Source: Hydra vulgaris (taxonomy: Eukaryota; Cnidaria; Hydrozoa; Anthoathecata; Hydridae). From it: DNA of 64,000 bases. The stretch lies in contig NC_088934.1 in NCBI RefSeq assembly GCF_038396675.1, forward strand, positions 5,509,501 through 5,573,500, in the 5' to 3' direction. The translations under genes and the position numbers were made by a program. The notes beneath the pieces were generated by a model that saw only the letters and a program-made list of their open reading frames with translations, was not told the origin of the DNA and did not search any database. Positions 38,030 through 48,583 of the stretch are shown one piece after another (positions within the stretch are counted from its first letter, which is position 1; every line of letters starts with the position of its first letter).

Positions 38030-39540
38030 AGCTTCCGTTACTAAAGTTATACCTCAATTAAACTCTTCCACGGTTTGTGGTAGTCCATACTATATTCTTG
38101 TCATAATCATACGAAGGTGTTCTTTAAAACTCTCATCAATTATCTCTAAACTATTTAATAAGTGCTTGACTGAATCTTGTATTCCTGCCTGATGGGAAAT
38201 GAAATCTGTATTTCCAATTTTTAAAATACCTCTGTAGGATATTCTAACCCCTCCAACTATCGTTTGACTAGTTTTCTTTCTATTATTACCATGGTCTTTG
38301 AGTCTTTGATCAAAACTTTCTAGCATCCCATATTGAGTCAAATAACTTACTGTTAGGCAATCAATACGGTTTTAGATCTTCTCGTTTTACGACTGACTTG
38401 ATAACTGTTGTGACTGAAAGATTTTATTGTGGATTATACGATGCGGCGAGGTAAGAGCTATTGGCCTTAATATATCTAAAACTTTCAATAATGTTTGGCA
38501 TGCAGGTTTTCTTGATAAGCTTGCTTCATATGGCGCACCTGGAAAAATTTTTGAAATTATCAAGTTATTTATTTGTAGCCGTTTTAATAAAGTCATCTTA
38601 GAAGGCCAACACTCTTCTTCATTTCTAGTAACTTCTAGTGTACCTCAAGGTTCTATTCTTGGTCCTATTTTGTTCCTTATTTACATTAATGATCTTCATG
38701 ACAACCTTACATCTAAAGTAATTTCATTTGCTAATAAATAAACTTTATACTCCTGCCTTGATAAAAAGTCTCCTTTTTTTGATTGCTAGAGCAAGCAGCC
38801 GATTTTAAATCTGAGCTTATTTCTGTAACAGGCTTGCAGTGGCTTGTGAATTTTAGCTCCAACAATACTGAGTTATTTACAGCTAACATTTATCTTAATA
38901 CTGTAAAAATTCCTATTTTAATGAACGGTAACCCTCGGTAAACCCTCACTGAGTCCTCTTCTTTAGGTCTTATTGAATTATAGTTCACTACTGAACTCTC
39001 ATTGACACTACATATACAACCAATTGCAAAGTTAGTATCTGCTAAAAATGCTTCTCTTTACCGTGGACGCTATTATCATACTCCTGTTTCCATTCTCTAC
39101 CAATACAAATCTCATATTTGTCCCTGTATGTTGTTATATTTAAGCTGGTTTTTCTAAAGATGCTTTTTCTTTTTTCGATAAGAGATCTAAAACACATTGC
39201 AAATGCAATTGGACCTGCTTTATCTACCAAGCTCAACGTAAAGTTGCATCTTTTTCTCTTTTCTAGAAATACATCAATGGTTCCTACTCAAAGAAGCTAT
39301 AATTTCTAGTTCCAACAACCGAATTTCATTCTTGCTTGACTCGTCGTCATTCAGCAAAGTCATATCCTTCTACTGTTTCTTTTCCAGCATGATCTAAAAG
39401 CTTTTATTTGTCTAGTTTTTTACCCCGCACTTCAACTCTTTAGAACTCTCTTCCATCTTCATGTTTTTCTGACTTATACAACCTACAACTTTTTAAGTCT
39501 TCTGTAAACTGCTTTATTGCTCTTTAACTCTATTTTTGTT
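38030..39540 (+). pseudogene. LINE reverse transcriptase remnant (jockey/CR1-type)
   Basis: Upstream scraps include ESNNLLLGNQYGFRSSRFTT near 38340. The frame 38427-38741 has GEVRAIGLNISKTFNNVWHA (A/B boxes, first Asp replaced by Asn), LASYGAPGKIFEIIK and SVPQGSILGPILFLIYINDL. At the catalytic position the sequence reads ISFANK and then a stop, where FADD is expected. Past that, finger and C-terminal scraps are readable: IQPIAKLVSAKNASLYR (39020-39065), IANAIGPALSTKLN (39200) and WNSLPSSCFSDLYNLQLFKS near 39430-39500. The copy is dead in several places. Confidence 0.75.
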
Positions 39541-39659
39541 TTCTAGTAAGCCCCAAGTTAACATTGGTTGCTTTCAGCTTTGTTGGGAGTGAATTGGAAT
39601 TAAAATATATATATATATATGTATGTATTAGCAGCTTTTCTTATATTAAGATCGAGAGA

Positions 39660-40066
39660 TGTAGGTCTCTCTCCAAAAATTTGGTCTCGAGACGCATTGA
39701 GACTCATATTTAACTGTCTTGGTCTTGAAATTGGTCTTTAAAGCCTAATGCCATGGTCTTAGTCTGAAAACCTAGAGTATTGGTATTGGTCTCAGACCTC
39801 TACTGTCTTTAACTTTCTTTGTTCTTACAAAAAATATCAATTCAATGAATGGATTAGTTGTTAATAACAAACCGTAGATTGCCGCAACTTCCCGCTCTCA
39901 ATACGAGTCTTGATACCGGTCTTGTAAAAACTTTGTAAAGACTTGATCTTGGTCTTGGGTTGATTTTTTAATGTCTTGGTCTTGGTTTTGAAGCATTCAG
40001 TCTTGGTCTTGGTATTAAACCCAAATGTCTTGGTCTTAGTCTTGGTCTTGAACTTTACTGTCTTGA
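39660..40066. repeat. Degenerate TCTTGG-rich array
   Basis: Many scattered, same-strand copies of CTTGGTCTT and GGTCTTG, densest at 39940-40055, with a less repetitive middle (39800-39900). It is not a simple microsatellite. Confidence 0.65.
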
Positions 40067-40244
40067 GTACATTTCGGCTAAGATCTTTTTGCTCACAGCT
40101 AAATTTGCATTTTTCATAGAGTTTCCATCCTATTTTACATGATTATTCTTAAAAAATAGCAATTGCTTTGAATTTATTATTAATAGTGCTTTATTAAATA
40201 AGTAAAAAGTATAATAAAATCATCACATTGTAAACAACTTCATA

Positions 40245-40460
<216 letters not shown>

Positions 40461-40559
40461 GATAAAAAAAGGATAAATTTGTACCAATTTTGATTCCAAG
40501 ATACTACAAGAAAGATTTTTCGACCATTTGTCTGTAGTTGAGGTGTTTATAGATTTTAG

Positions 40560-41085
40560 ATTGACTTGATAAAAAAATAATGAGCTCAGTTTTGCTGGTA
40601 TTAAGACTTAATTTGACTTAATCATAACTAATATGTAGTTTAATTTTTTTTTTAACAACATATTTAATGAGTAAGTTGGTGTGATCAGATAAATGATAAG
40701 CTTTTGAAAATTTTAGAGTCATTTTGAGATCATTTATTTAAGTAAGGAAAGACCTAATACAGAATCTTAGGCTATTTATTTGGCATCATTGATGGAAACA
40801 AATTCCAATTAAGAAGATATGATCAAAACGATTGGAGAGCAATACCTCAAATACCGTAGTGTTCTAATTTACTAATGAGGATGGAGTGATCAACAGAATC
40901 AAACGCCTTCTTTAAGTCAAAAAATACAACACATTCAAAAAGTTTATTGTCAAGAGCATCTCTAATGTCTTTTGAGATTTTATTAAGTGTATGAGTTGTG
41001 GAATGTTTGCTACGAAAACCATAATGATGGCATCAGTATGGCTTTTGTAGCAAACACTTGCCAATTAAATTTTTGGCTGAAGTAA
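40560..41085 (-). pseudogene. LINE reverse transcriptase remnant
   Basis: On the minus strand from 41070: YGFRSKHSTTHTLNKISKDI, RDALDNKLFECVVFFDLKKA, FDSVDHSILISKLEHYGI. This is the RT block with the first catalytic Asp (FFDLKKAFDSVDH). Beyond about 40850 the frame decays and the FADD region is not readable. It is on the opposite strand to the 38 kb copy and of a different LINE subfamily. Confidence 0.75.
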
Positions 41086-41228
41086 TATGCGGTAAAAGTC
41101 CATAATTTAAGTTTACAGACTCTTTGCATCATAAATACGGACAAAATGGTATAAAAAGATGTAATTATTTAAAAACTATGTTAATTTTGTTTACCTTTGT
41201 GAAAGAATGTTGCTAATTAAATTTGTGG

Positions 41229-41493
41229 CATACATACATACATACATACATACATACATACATACATACATACATACATACATACATACATACATACATA
41301 CATACATACATACATACATACATACATACATACATACATACATACATACATACATACATACATACATACATACATACATACATACATACATACATACATA
41401 CATACATACATACATACATACATACATACATACATACATACATACATACATACATACATACATACATACATACATACATACATACATACATAC
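41229..41493. repeat. (CATA)n microsatellite
   Basis: About 66 uninterrupted tetranucleotide units. All long frames here are translations of the repeat. Confidence 0.98.
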
Positions 41494-41689
41494 GATGCAT
41501 GTACATAACTACATACACATATCTTTTATATGCTTCCGTTTAGTACTCAATTATCTTTCTCTTTGATTTTTATTGTTCTGCTTCTTCTAAAAACTCTTTA
41601 CGATTTCATTGCTGATATTGGCCGTGCTTTAAGGAAATAATGTTGTAATTAGACTTCAATAGAACTCTTTTTATGATTTTCTTTGTGAC

Positions 41690-42130
41690 GGTCCTAGGGC
41701 TGATGTCCACTCTCTGCTAATGATTAGACCACTAACGTTTTCTAATTTTTAAAAACTCTGGAAAACTCTATGAACCTTTTTAACAATCAACCAATCATTA
41801 TTTCTTGTTATTACCTTGATTTTTGAGTTTTTAACCAACTATCTCCTAATATCTCATCTAAAGTCTAATAACTTATTTTCAAAAATTTAAAACGGATTTT
41901 GGCTTCTTTGTTCTACAACTGACTTGTTAACTGTTACAATATAAAGGCTTTATCGTGCATAAGCTGGTGGCGGCGAGGCTATTGCTCTTGAAATATTTAA
42001 GGTTTTCAATTAATTCTTGATGAGTGGCAATACTTTTACTAAATCTTCTATTTTACGTCTTCTCGGATTATCGTTCACTAGAGACCTCTCAACCACTGAA
42101 ACCATGCATTGAAAAGTTAACATTTCATTT
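41690..42130 (+). pseudogene. Second, more decayed copy of the 38 kb LINE
   Basis: TTCTACAACTGACTTGTTAACTG... reads TDLLTV and, after a stop, RLYRA and GGEAIALEIFKVFN, matching the 'TDLxTVVTERxYxALDxGGEARAIALDISKAF' region of the 38 kb copy. LRLLGLSFTRDLS near 42050 matches a later segment, so there is a deletion between them. Confidence 0.55.
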
Positions 42131-42544
42131 AAAAATATGTTTTCACTATGTTCATAATAAGTTGTTTATAATATTCTGTTTATTTTATGTGACGGGAGTA
42201 GGCAAATGACAAAAGTCTTTTATCCCCTTTGTATCATTTACATATTAAACAAACAATAAACTATCATATAAAAAAATCTCTCAATCTCAATAAAATATTA
42301 CTTAAATACTTTTAAATAAAAAGTGTTACATTTTTTTTACATTTTCTTTTTCTGAATACAATATAATAAAATAAAATTTGAAGATAAGTAGTGATGTAAA
42401 AAGTAATAGCGCATTTTAACAATAAGAAGAGTTAAAATATCAAAGAGAATATTTAAAAAAAAATTGTTTTTGAAATACCTCATAATTAAGTAACTTTTTT
42501 TATAAACTAATTTTAAAAGTTGGAACCGAAACTTTTACTATTAT

Positions 42545-42893
42545 TTGGGAGAAATGAGTCCCACAAATGTAACCCTCGGTATATTTATAAGAACTCGGAT
42601 TGTTTTAACAAAGTTTTTGGTACCTGATAATTATGTAATGAATGCTTTGTTTGATATTTATGAACTCTAATAAAGAAAAGGTCTTCAAAAATATTTAAAT
42701 GTATATAATATTTTAATCTAAATATAAATAGAAAAATACTATAAATAGTTAATTGATAAACATTTAGGACTCCAAGCTTTCTTAACAGTGGATTGGCACT
42801 GGTGCATTTATTAGCATTTAATATTAGGCGGCTAGCTTGTTTTTTTTTTTTAAGATACGCATAAGTTTTGACGAATAAGTGCTTACCCAGCAC
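42545..42893 (-). pseudogene. LINE C-terminal domain fragment
   Basis: KKKKQASRLILNANKCTSAN, PLLRKLGVLNVYQLTIYS, VHKYQTKHSLHNYQ and PKTLLKQSEFL follow the order of the region after RT in CR1/L2-type LINEs ('LQKKAxRLIxxxxxxxxxxPLxxxLxxLxxxxxxxxxxxxF ... xxTR'). The frame is open for 102 codons but isolated. Confidence 0.6.
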
Positions 42894-43517
42894 ACCCTAG
42901 TGAAAATATTTCTCACGAAAAAAAAAGTACACCAGAAACGGATTACATTTTCTAAACCACCGTACTTTGTTCTGTTATGACTTTTTGAAAATATTCTGTC
43001 AGTATCTAAAAAAGTAAAAGGAGGTTAGATAAGCTGGTTTAGAATTTTTAGTGTTTAAGATAGATAACTTCCAGAAATGGCGCTTTCATAAAATTTTGTA
43101 ATAATCACGCTAATGCAAAATAAGAATGTTTTAGAAAATAATTGCGACGGTCGGAGACTGGAAACAATATTAAACCTAAACTTTTGGTCCTTGTGTCCCA
43201 TGAATGGTTTCAATAAAAAATTTCTTCATAATATTATCAACTAGGTTAAAATTATTCGACAGATTTAAAATTTCATAAAAAAATCTCTTCTCGTTAAAAA
43301 GTTATTATTGTTTTTAGTTTTTTATTCCCCAATTAATTCCAAAAAATTACTTTAAAAGGTCACAACTTTTTAACGGCATATTATTTGGAATGGTATTTAA
43401 AATTTGTCGATAAATTTTGATTCTAACAAATATGAAAAGAAAAAAAAAAATCATAAGCGTTTTAAGAGCGTCACGTTAGGGGCGTGTTCTTCGAGTTTTA
43501 ATATGATTGGGTCCGAT
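42894..43517. other. No gene seen
   Basis: Left flank of the 43.5-48.4 kb transposon. TTGTGTCCCATGA at 43191 loosely resembles its terminal TTGTGTCCCAGTG and may be an old end. Confidence 0.4.
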
Positions 43518-43639
43518 CACTGGGACACAAATAAAAAGAAGTTTTGTTGTTGTGATTTTTAGTGATATTTAACATAACAAGTTAATAATAACAGTTTTAT
43601 ATTTTACAAACTAACTTTTCAGAATAAATTATGTATATA

Positions 43640-44945
43640 CTTAGGTCGTTAGAAAAGTTCGTAGAACTCCCCTATAAAAAAAAAAGTTTTTTTTAATTTT
43701 ATTTTATTAAATGTTCAAAATAATGTCCATCATTATCTATACAAAGTCGCATCCTTTCAAGCCATTTGTCAAACGTTTTTTTATATTCTTTTTTGGGTAT
43801 AGCTTAGTTAGCTTCGTTATGAGAGTTTTTTGACTTTCGACGTCAGTATCGTCATCAAGATTTTTTTTTTATCAAGTCGAATAGCCAATAATCTGATGGA
43901 TCTAAGTCTGGTGAGTATGGTGGGTGACGAATTATTGTAATTCCAGCTTGGTTTAGAAAATTTGTGACGGTTTAAGTCACATGGGGTCGAGCGTAATCAT
44001 AGAGAAATTTGAAATTTTGAGTGCCTGTTTTAGGTCTTTGCTTATTTATTTCGCATATAAGAGGTTTCAAACAATTTTTAATATAATATTCGCTAGTAAT
44101 TGTGTCTTCCTTTTCACCATAACCCAAATGAACAACACCTGTTGTTTTGAAGAAGATGTAGAACATGTTTTTCGGCTGAAACCTGTCACATCTTACTATA
44201 GTTCTTGGACTTTCAGCTTCACCGACCCAACTAGCGTTAGCTGACTTGTGTTCAACTTGTCTAAAATAAAACCATGACTCTACCCCTGTAATAATATTAC
44301 ATAGTCTCCATAGGGCGTTTCTGGAAAGGGCTAAATTTTCATTACATGCCTTAACTCTATTCTTGCAATTTTGATTGGTTTACTCGTTCTGTATCCAACG
44401 TGCAAAAAATGTTAATTTTCTTTTTTTAAGTGCGTTGTGAATAAGTTCGTTGATTGTAAAACGATTAATTGATGTCAGGGCTTCAATTATATCATGTGTT
44501 GCATGCGGATATTCTTTAATAATGGCTGGCACACTTTCAATATTCTCAGCTGTATACGTGGTTTAAGGTTGCCATGAGCGAGGATCATCTTCGAGACTCT
44601 CTCTACCATCTTTAAATAAGTAGCCCACTTGGCAACTGTACTATACTTTGGAGCTTGGTCACCAAGAACTAAAACAAATTTATTGATTATGGCTTGTGCT
44701 GAAACTCCAAGTAGAGCACGGGTTTTAATATATGCTCGATATTCAAATTTTTGCATTTTTAAATTTTTTTTTTGAACGTATATAATAAAATTTAAATAAC
44801 TTTTTAAGAAACATTCAAATCATTTCAAAAAGTACTTAAAATGTTCATAATTAAACACAGTTTAAAATGATATATAAATGTTTAATTATTTCCTGTCTGA
44901 TTGTATCTTTATAGATAAAGTTCTATGAACTTCTAACGACCTAAG
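43640..44945 (-). mobile_element. mariner transposon, 1306 bp, TA target duplication
   Basis: Ends CTTAGGTCGTTAGAAAAG and the complement of CTTCTAACGACCTAAG, flanked by TA (43638-43639 and 44946-44947). The length is typical of mariner. The surrounding TIR of the host transposon continues cleanly across the site. It encodes a broken mariner transposase on the minus strand. Confidence 0.9.
43700..44756 (-). pseudogene. mariner transposase, frameshifted
   Basis: The start ATG is at 44756-44754: MQKFEYRAYIKTRALLGVSA, then KYSTVAKWATYLK (HTH) and the HGNLKP region, followed by frameshifts. Frame 44166-43972 has TGVVHLGYGE and FLYDYARPHVT, where the mariner second Asp block (HDNARPH) reads YDYARPH. 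Past it, the expected proline-rich block and the final FDKWLERMRLCIDNDG with its third acidic position are readable in other frames (43905-43715). It is not functional. Confidence 0.85.
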
Positions 44946-44947
44946 TA

Positions 44948-47731
44948 GTTAATCAGTAAAACTTTTAGAAAAGAAAGTATAACGAGAGTTATATGTAACA
45001 TTAGCTTTATGCAATCTTTCGGAATAATTTTTGTGACATATGGATACCTTGTAACCGTTTTCCCAGAACTGACTAAAATTTTGATGAACAGATTTAGAGG
45101 CTTAATTGCTCCAATAGCCTAGACCTTTGTTTGAATAGTGATTTGAGTTTTTAAAAATTCTAGTGTATGTTTTACTAAAGCGTGTACTTTAGGTGATACT
45201 CTTAATCCAAGTTTATTGTAGGTTTCTTGATAATCTTTTACTTTTATTTCGTAGTAGGGTTCTAAAGTCATTGCTTAACATCTAACTTTAACTTCTCTCA
45301 AGCATTTAAATACCTGTAATATGAAAGAAAGATGTTCATCATTATCTAGTGAAAAAGACTCGATCAAATTGTTCAAAATATCTATAATATAAAGAAGTTT
45401 TAAACACTGTCCACCCTTAAATTGCTCACCATGAAGCCTTGGTCTTTTAAACCCCAGTTTTTCATTCCACTCCACTCATATATTCCACTGTATATTAATT
45501 AAGATAATTAAAAAGTTTGTTGGTATTTCACTGAGAAGGTGTAGCTCCATTGTAGCAAGAAGTTTTATAACCTTTGTTTCATCTGGTAAATTGATAAGTT
45601 TTGGTCTACACAGTTATGATAGGGTACAACAGATAACTTTAATTTTTTTATTTTATTTCTGCAAGCATTTTTGTAATTATTAGCTGATGATCTAATCTTT
45701 CCAAGCGTTATATGTTCACCTATAAATTCAAAATTTTGAAAATCATCTTTGCTAGCTATACAACAATGGCAAGGATGAGTTGAGGCTGCAATTTCTAATC
45801 CAAAAAAAATATTGGCCAACTTCATATCAAAAGCACAAAAATATTTAATACTGTTTGAATTAATAAAGTCGATTATTATTTTCATATTTGCGTAGGATTC
45901 TAGCAAATTTTCTATAGTTTGTTATTCCCACCATCTTTGTATTTTTCTTTACATATGCCTTCGTCATAACTATTTTTTTTTTATCTTTACTTTAGATACC
46001 TCGCAACGATCTAAGATATTTAAGAAATTTTAAAAAATCTTTTCCATCAATGACAATTTCTTAAATCTACTTAAAATATATTTTTTTTTTGTCAATATTT
46101 TCCACCAATCCTAAAACATCATTGTAATAAGCCATCACTTTTCACTTTCATCAAATTTAACAGATCTTACGTTAAAGTATTCATTTAAAATGCCGTCATC
46201 TTCAATCAGTTTGTTTCTTGCATTTTTTTAAAACAATTTGTAACCTTTCCAACGTCTAAAAATACTCAAAACTTAAGCATCTTGTGTGTTACTGATACCA
46301 CATGGATTTTTTAATTTGTTCACTTCACTTGTATGTATCGGTGAATCAGTAAACAAAGCTTTAGAAGAAGTTTTTGATCTTTGTATACTAATTGAAATTC
46401 TGCATGTTGCAACCTTAATTAAATTGCCTTTTTTTTTTCAGACTTTTGTTTAAGTGTTTTGGAACATTGCAATTTGGCACCTCGGTCGTCTTAATAAAAA
46501 TATACAATATAAAATTTTTTATTACTTTGGAATTATTATTATAATTTAGTTTTAATAGGAACTTAGTTATAAAATTAATATTTTTTTACCTTCATCTAGT
46601 TGCTTCATTAGGTTTTCCTTTCTCTTTGTAATACAACAGGTGTGGGCTAACCCTGGTCCAATAACATTTAAACATCTTTTACAAACTTTAACTGGTCCAG
46701 GAGAAGGTAAAACATTCATGTCGAGTTTTAGTCTTTCTCTTATTTTTCTATATTTGATTCACGTATTAAAGTACTCCTAGTAGTAAGGGAAAAAATATCA
46801 CATAGGCATATGGGCGCCCGCAGGATTTTTTGATGCTTTAGATAGGGCACTTTCACACACTGTACAAACTCCAAACTTAAGTATATTCATGTCAATGCCA
46901 AATAAGGAAACCTTGCAAAAATTTAGGATGGCAGAGGCCTGGGAACAAAAAAGCCCTAAAATGCTTGTCCCCCATGCCCAAACGTAAGGGCACTGATGTA
47001 ATAAAATTTTCAACTTAACTATCTTAAACTAAAATTAAATTTATTGACAGATTTTAAATTTCGTAGAAAAATATTGTAAATTACAAAAGATTATGACCAT
47101 GCAAAATTTACAACCCCTCATTAGGGGGGGGGGGGCGGAAAATTTGCATGGTCATAACTTTTGTAATTTACAACATTTTTCTACGAAATTTAAGATCTGT
47201 CGGTAAATTTAAATTTAGTTTAAGACAGTATGTTGAAAATTTTAATACATCAGTGCCCTTACGTTTGGGCATGGGGGACAAGCATTTTAGGGCTTTTTTT
47301 GTTCCCAGGCCTCTGCCATCCCAAATTTTTGCAATGCTTCCTTATTTGGTATAGGTATGAACATACTTAAGTTTGGAGTTTGCACAATGTATGGAAGTGT
47401 CCTATCTGAAACATCAAAAAATCCTGCGGACGCTTATGCATCGGCAAAACTCTTGTTTTATTGTAAGAATAGTTTCTTTGATCTTAGAGAAATCAAATGG
47501 TTTACATAAAACCATATTGGTGTTACCTTTTTCCATTTTTACTAAATTAGTTTGATATCTTTCACAAATTTCATTTGGAAAACGGTTATCATTTTGATTA
47601 ATATTGTCAATGAAATATTTTTTAATTCTCAATAAAACTTGTATTTTACTTATATATTTTTCCTTTTTCAAAGCAAATTGAAGAAACTTTACTCCTACTT
47701 TGACAGTGACTTAGCCTTGAATACGGCATTT
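44948..47731 (-). pseudogene. Transposase-like gene of the 4.85-kb element
   Basis: Protein order on the minus strand: MPYSRLSHCQSRSK (start near 47731), frame 47671-47414 with NRFPNEICERYQTN and CKPFDFSKIK, the 46.8-47.4 kb foldback, PSPGPVKVCKRCLNVIGPGL with AHTCC (46690-46625), frame 45906-45565 with THPCHCC and NYKNACRNK, DETKVIKLLATMELHLLSE (45590-45535), frame 45475-45275 with RPRLHGEQFKGGQCLKLL, and KDYQETYNKLGLRVSPKVHA (45235-45180). I know this series as an abundant unnamed cnidarian/arthropod family. Its last part ('PKVHxxxxHxxEF') and the central 'ELHLLLG' loosely recall RAG1/Transib proteins. There are many stops. Confidence 0.5.
46802..47443. mobile_element. Foldback element, arms of about 300 bp, G-rich loop
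   Basis: 46802-47110 is the inverted copy of 47139-47443 at roughly 93% identity. Shared blocks include GATGGCAGAGGCCTGGGAAC, CCCATGCCCAAACGTAAGGG and GACCATGCAAA. The loop contains 12 consecutive G. It sits between the CRC and CKRC regions of the minus-strand transposase-like gene and therefore inserted into it. Confidence 0.88.
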
Positions 47732-48334
47732 TAAAGGTGAAATAATTATTAATATTTAAACTTTCAAAGCACAACTTACGATATTACAAACGCATCACGT
47801 AACAAAACACAAATTACAACAATGCATTAAAATCAAAACTCGTTAAAACTAAAAGTGGTTTTTAATTAACCAATTTCAAATATTTTGGCAATAAAGAATA
47901 ATTTTGAGGGTTATTTAAATTGACGTGATAAAAATTAAAACCGTAGTTTGTAAAAGTAAAATAGGTAATATTTTATAAACACGCTTTGGTAAAACATGCA
48001 GAAGAATATTTGAAAAATTCCTTCAAGTAAATATCCACAAAGGAGCAAACAAGCCTCTGAATTTTTCATCATAATTTTACTCAGCTATGGGAAAATGATT
48101 ACTAGGTATTCAAATGTCACAAAAATTATTCGAAAAGATTGCATAAAGCTATTGTTACATATAACTCTGATTAACTATATATATAATTTATTATGAAAAG
48201 TTAGTTAGTAAAATATTAAACAGTTATTATTAACTTGTTATGTTATTATTAACAGTTTAACAATTGTTTCTATTAACAACTATTGTTATTATTAACAGTT
48301 ATTATTAACTTGTTATATCACTAAAAACCACAAC

Positions 48335-48583
48335 AAAAACAACTTCTTTTTATTTGTGTCCCAGTGATCACTGGGACACAAATAAAAAGAAGTTGTTTTT
48401 ATTTTACTGTTCTTTGTAGAACAGTGCAATAATAAATGGTAGAAAATAGTGCTGAGCACTATTTTTAGTGTATTTTAGAATACACTAAAAACTATTTGTG
48501 CTTATATTACAAGCCATTTTTCAAGATTATTGTTAAATAGTCGATTTTGTAATTAAATTTAATTTTAATTACAAAATCGACTA
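48335..48583. repeat. Run of five adjacent palindromes
   Basis: 48335-48400: 33-bp perfect arms, no loop, containing the transposon end (CCCAGTGATCACTGGG core). 48406-48425: 8-bp arms (ACTGTTCT), 4-nt loop. 48443-48465: 11-bp arms (AAAATAGTGCT), 1-nt loop. 48462-48491: 13-bp arms (TTTTTAGTGTATT), 4-nt loop. 48538-48583: 20-bp arms (TAGTCGATTTTGTAATTAAA), 6-nt loop. All arms are exact. Confidence 0.93.

Larger units (their letters stand above)
43518..48366. mobile_element. 4.85-kb DNA transposon with CACTGGG termini and long TIRs
   Basis: The left end CACTGGGACACAAATAAAAA is mirrored at 48366. The inverted repeats continue for about 370-380 bp: left arm 43518-43639 plus 44948-45190 (split by a mariner), right arm about 47985-48366. 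Long shared blocks include TAACAAGTTAATAATAAC and TTATATGTAACA with TAGCTTTATGCAATCTTT. The right arm has a local expansion (an extra TTAATAATAAC-type stretch). It contains a broken minus-strand gene (44948-47731), a mariner and a foldback element. AT flanks both ends, but the right end is part of a palindrome, so the target duplication is ambiguous. Confidence 0.75.

Noticed and set aside
41191..41566. Several long frames reading TYIH or MYVC repeats
   Set aside because: All are translations of the (CATA)n microsatellite.
42292..42560. Possible promoter or gene upstream of the LINE fragment
   Set aside because: Only AT-rich sequence; no signal that I can support.
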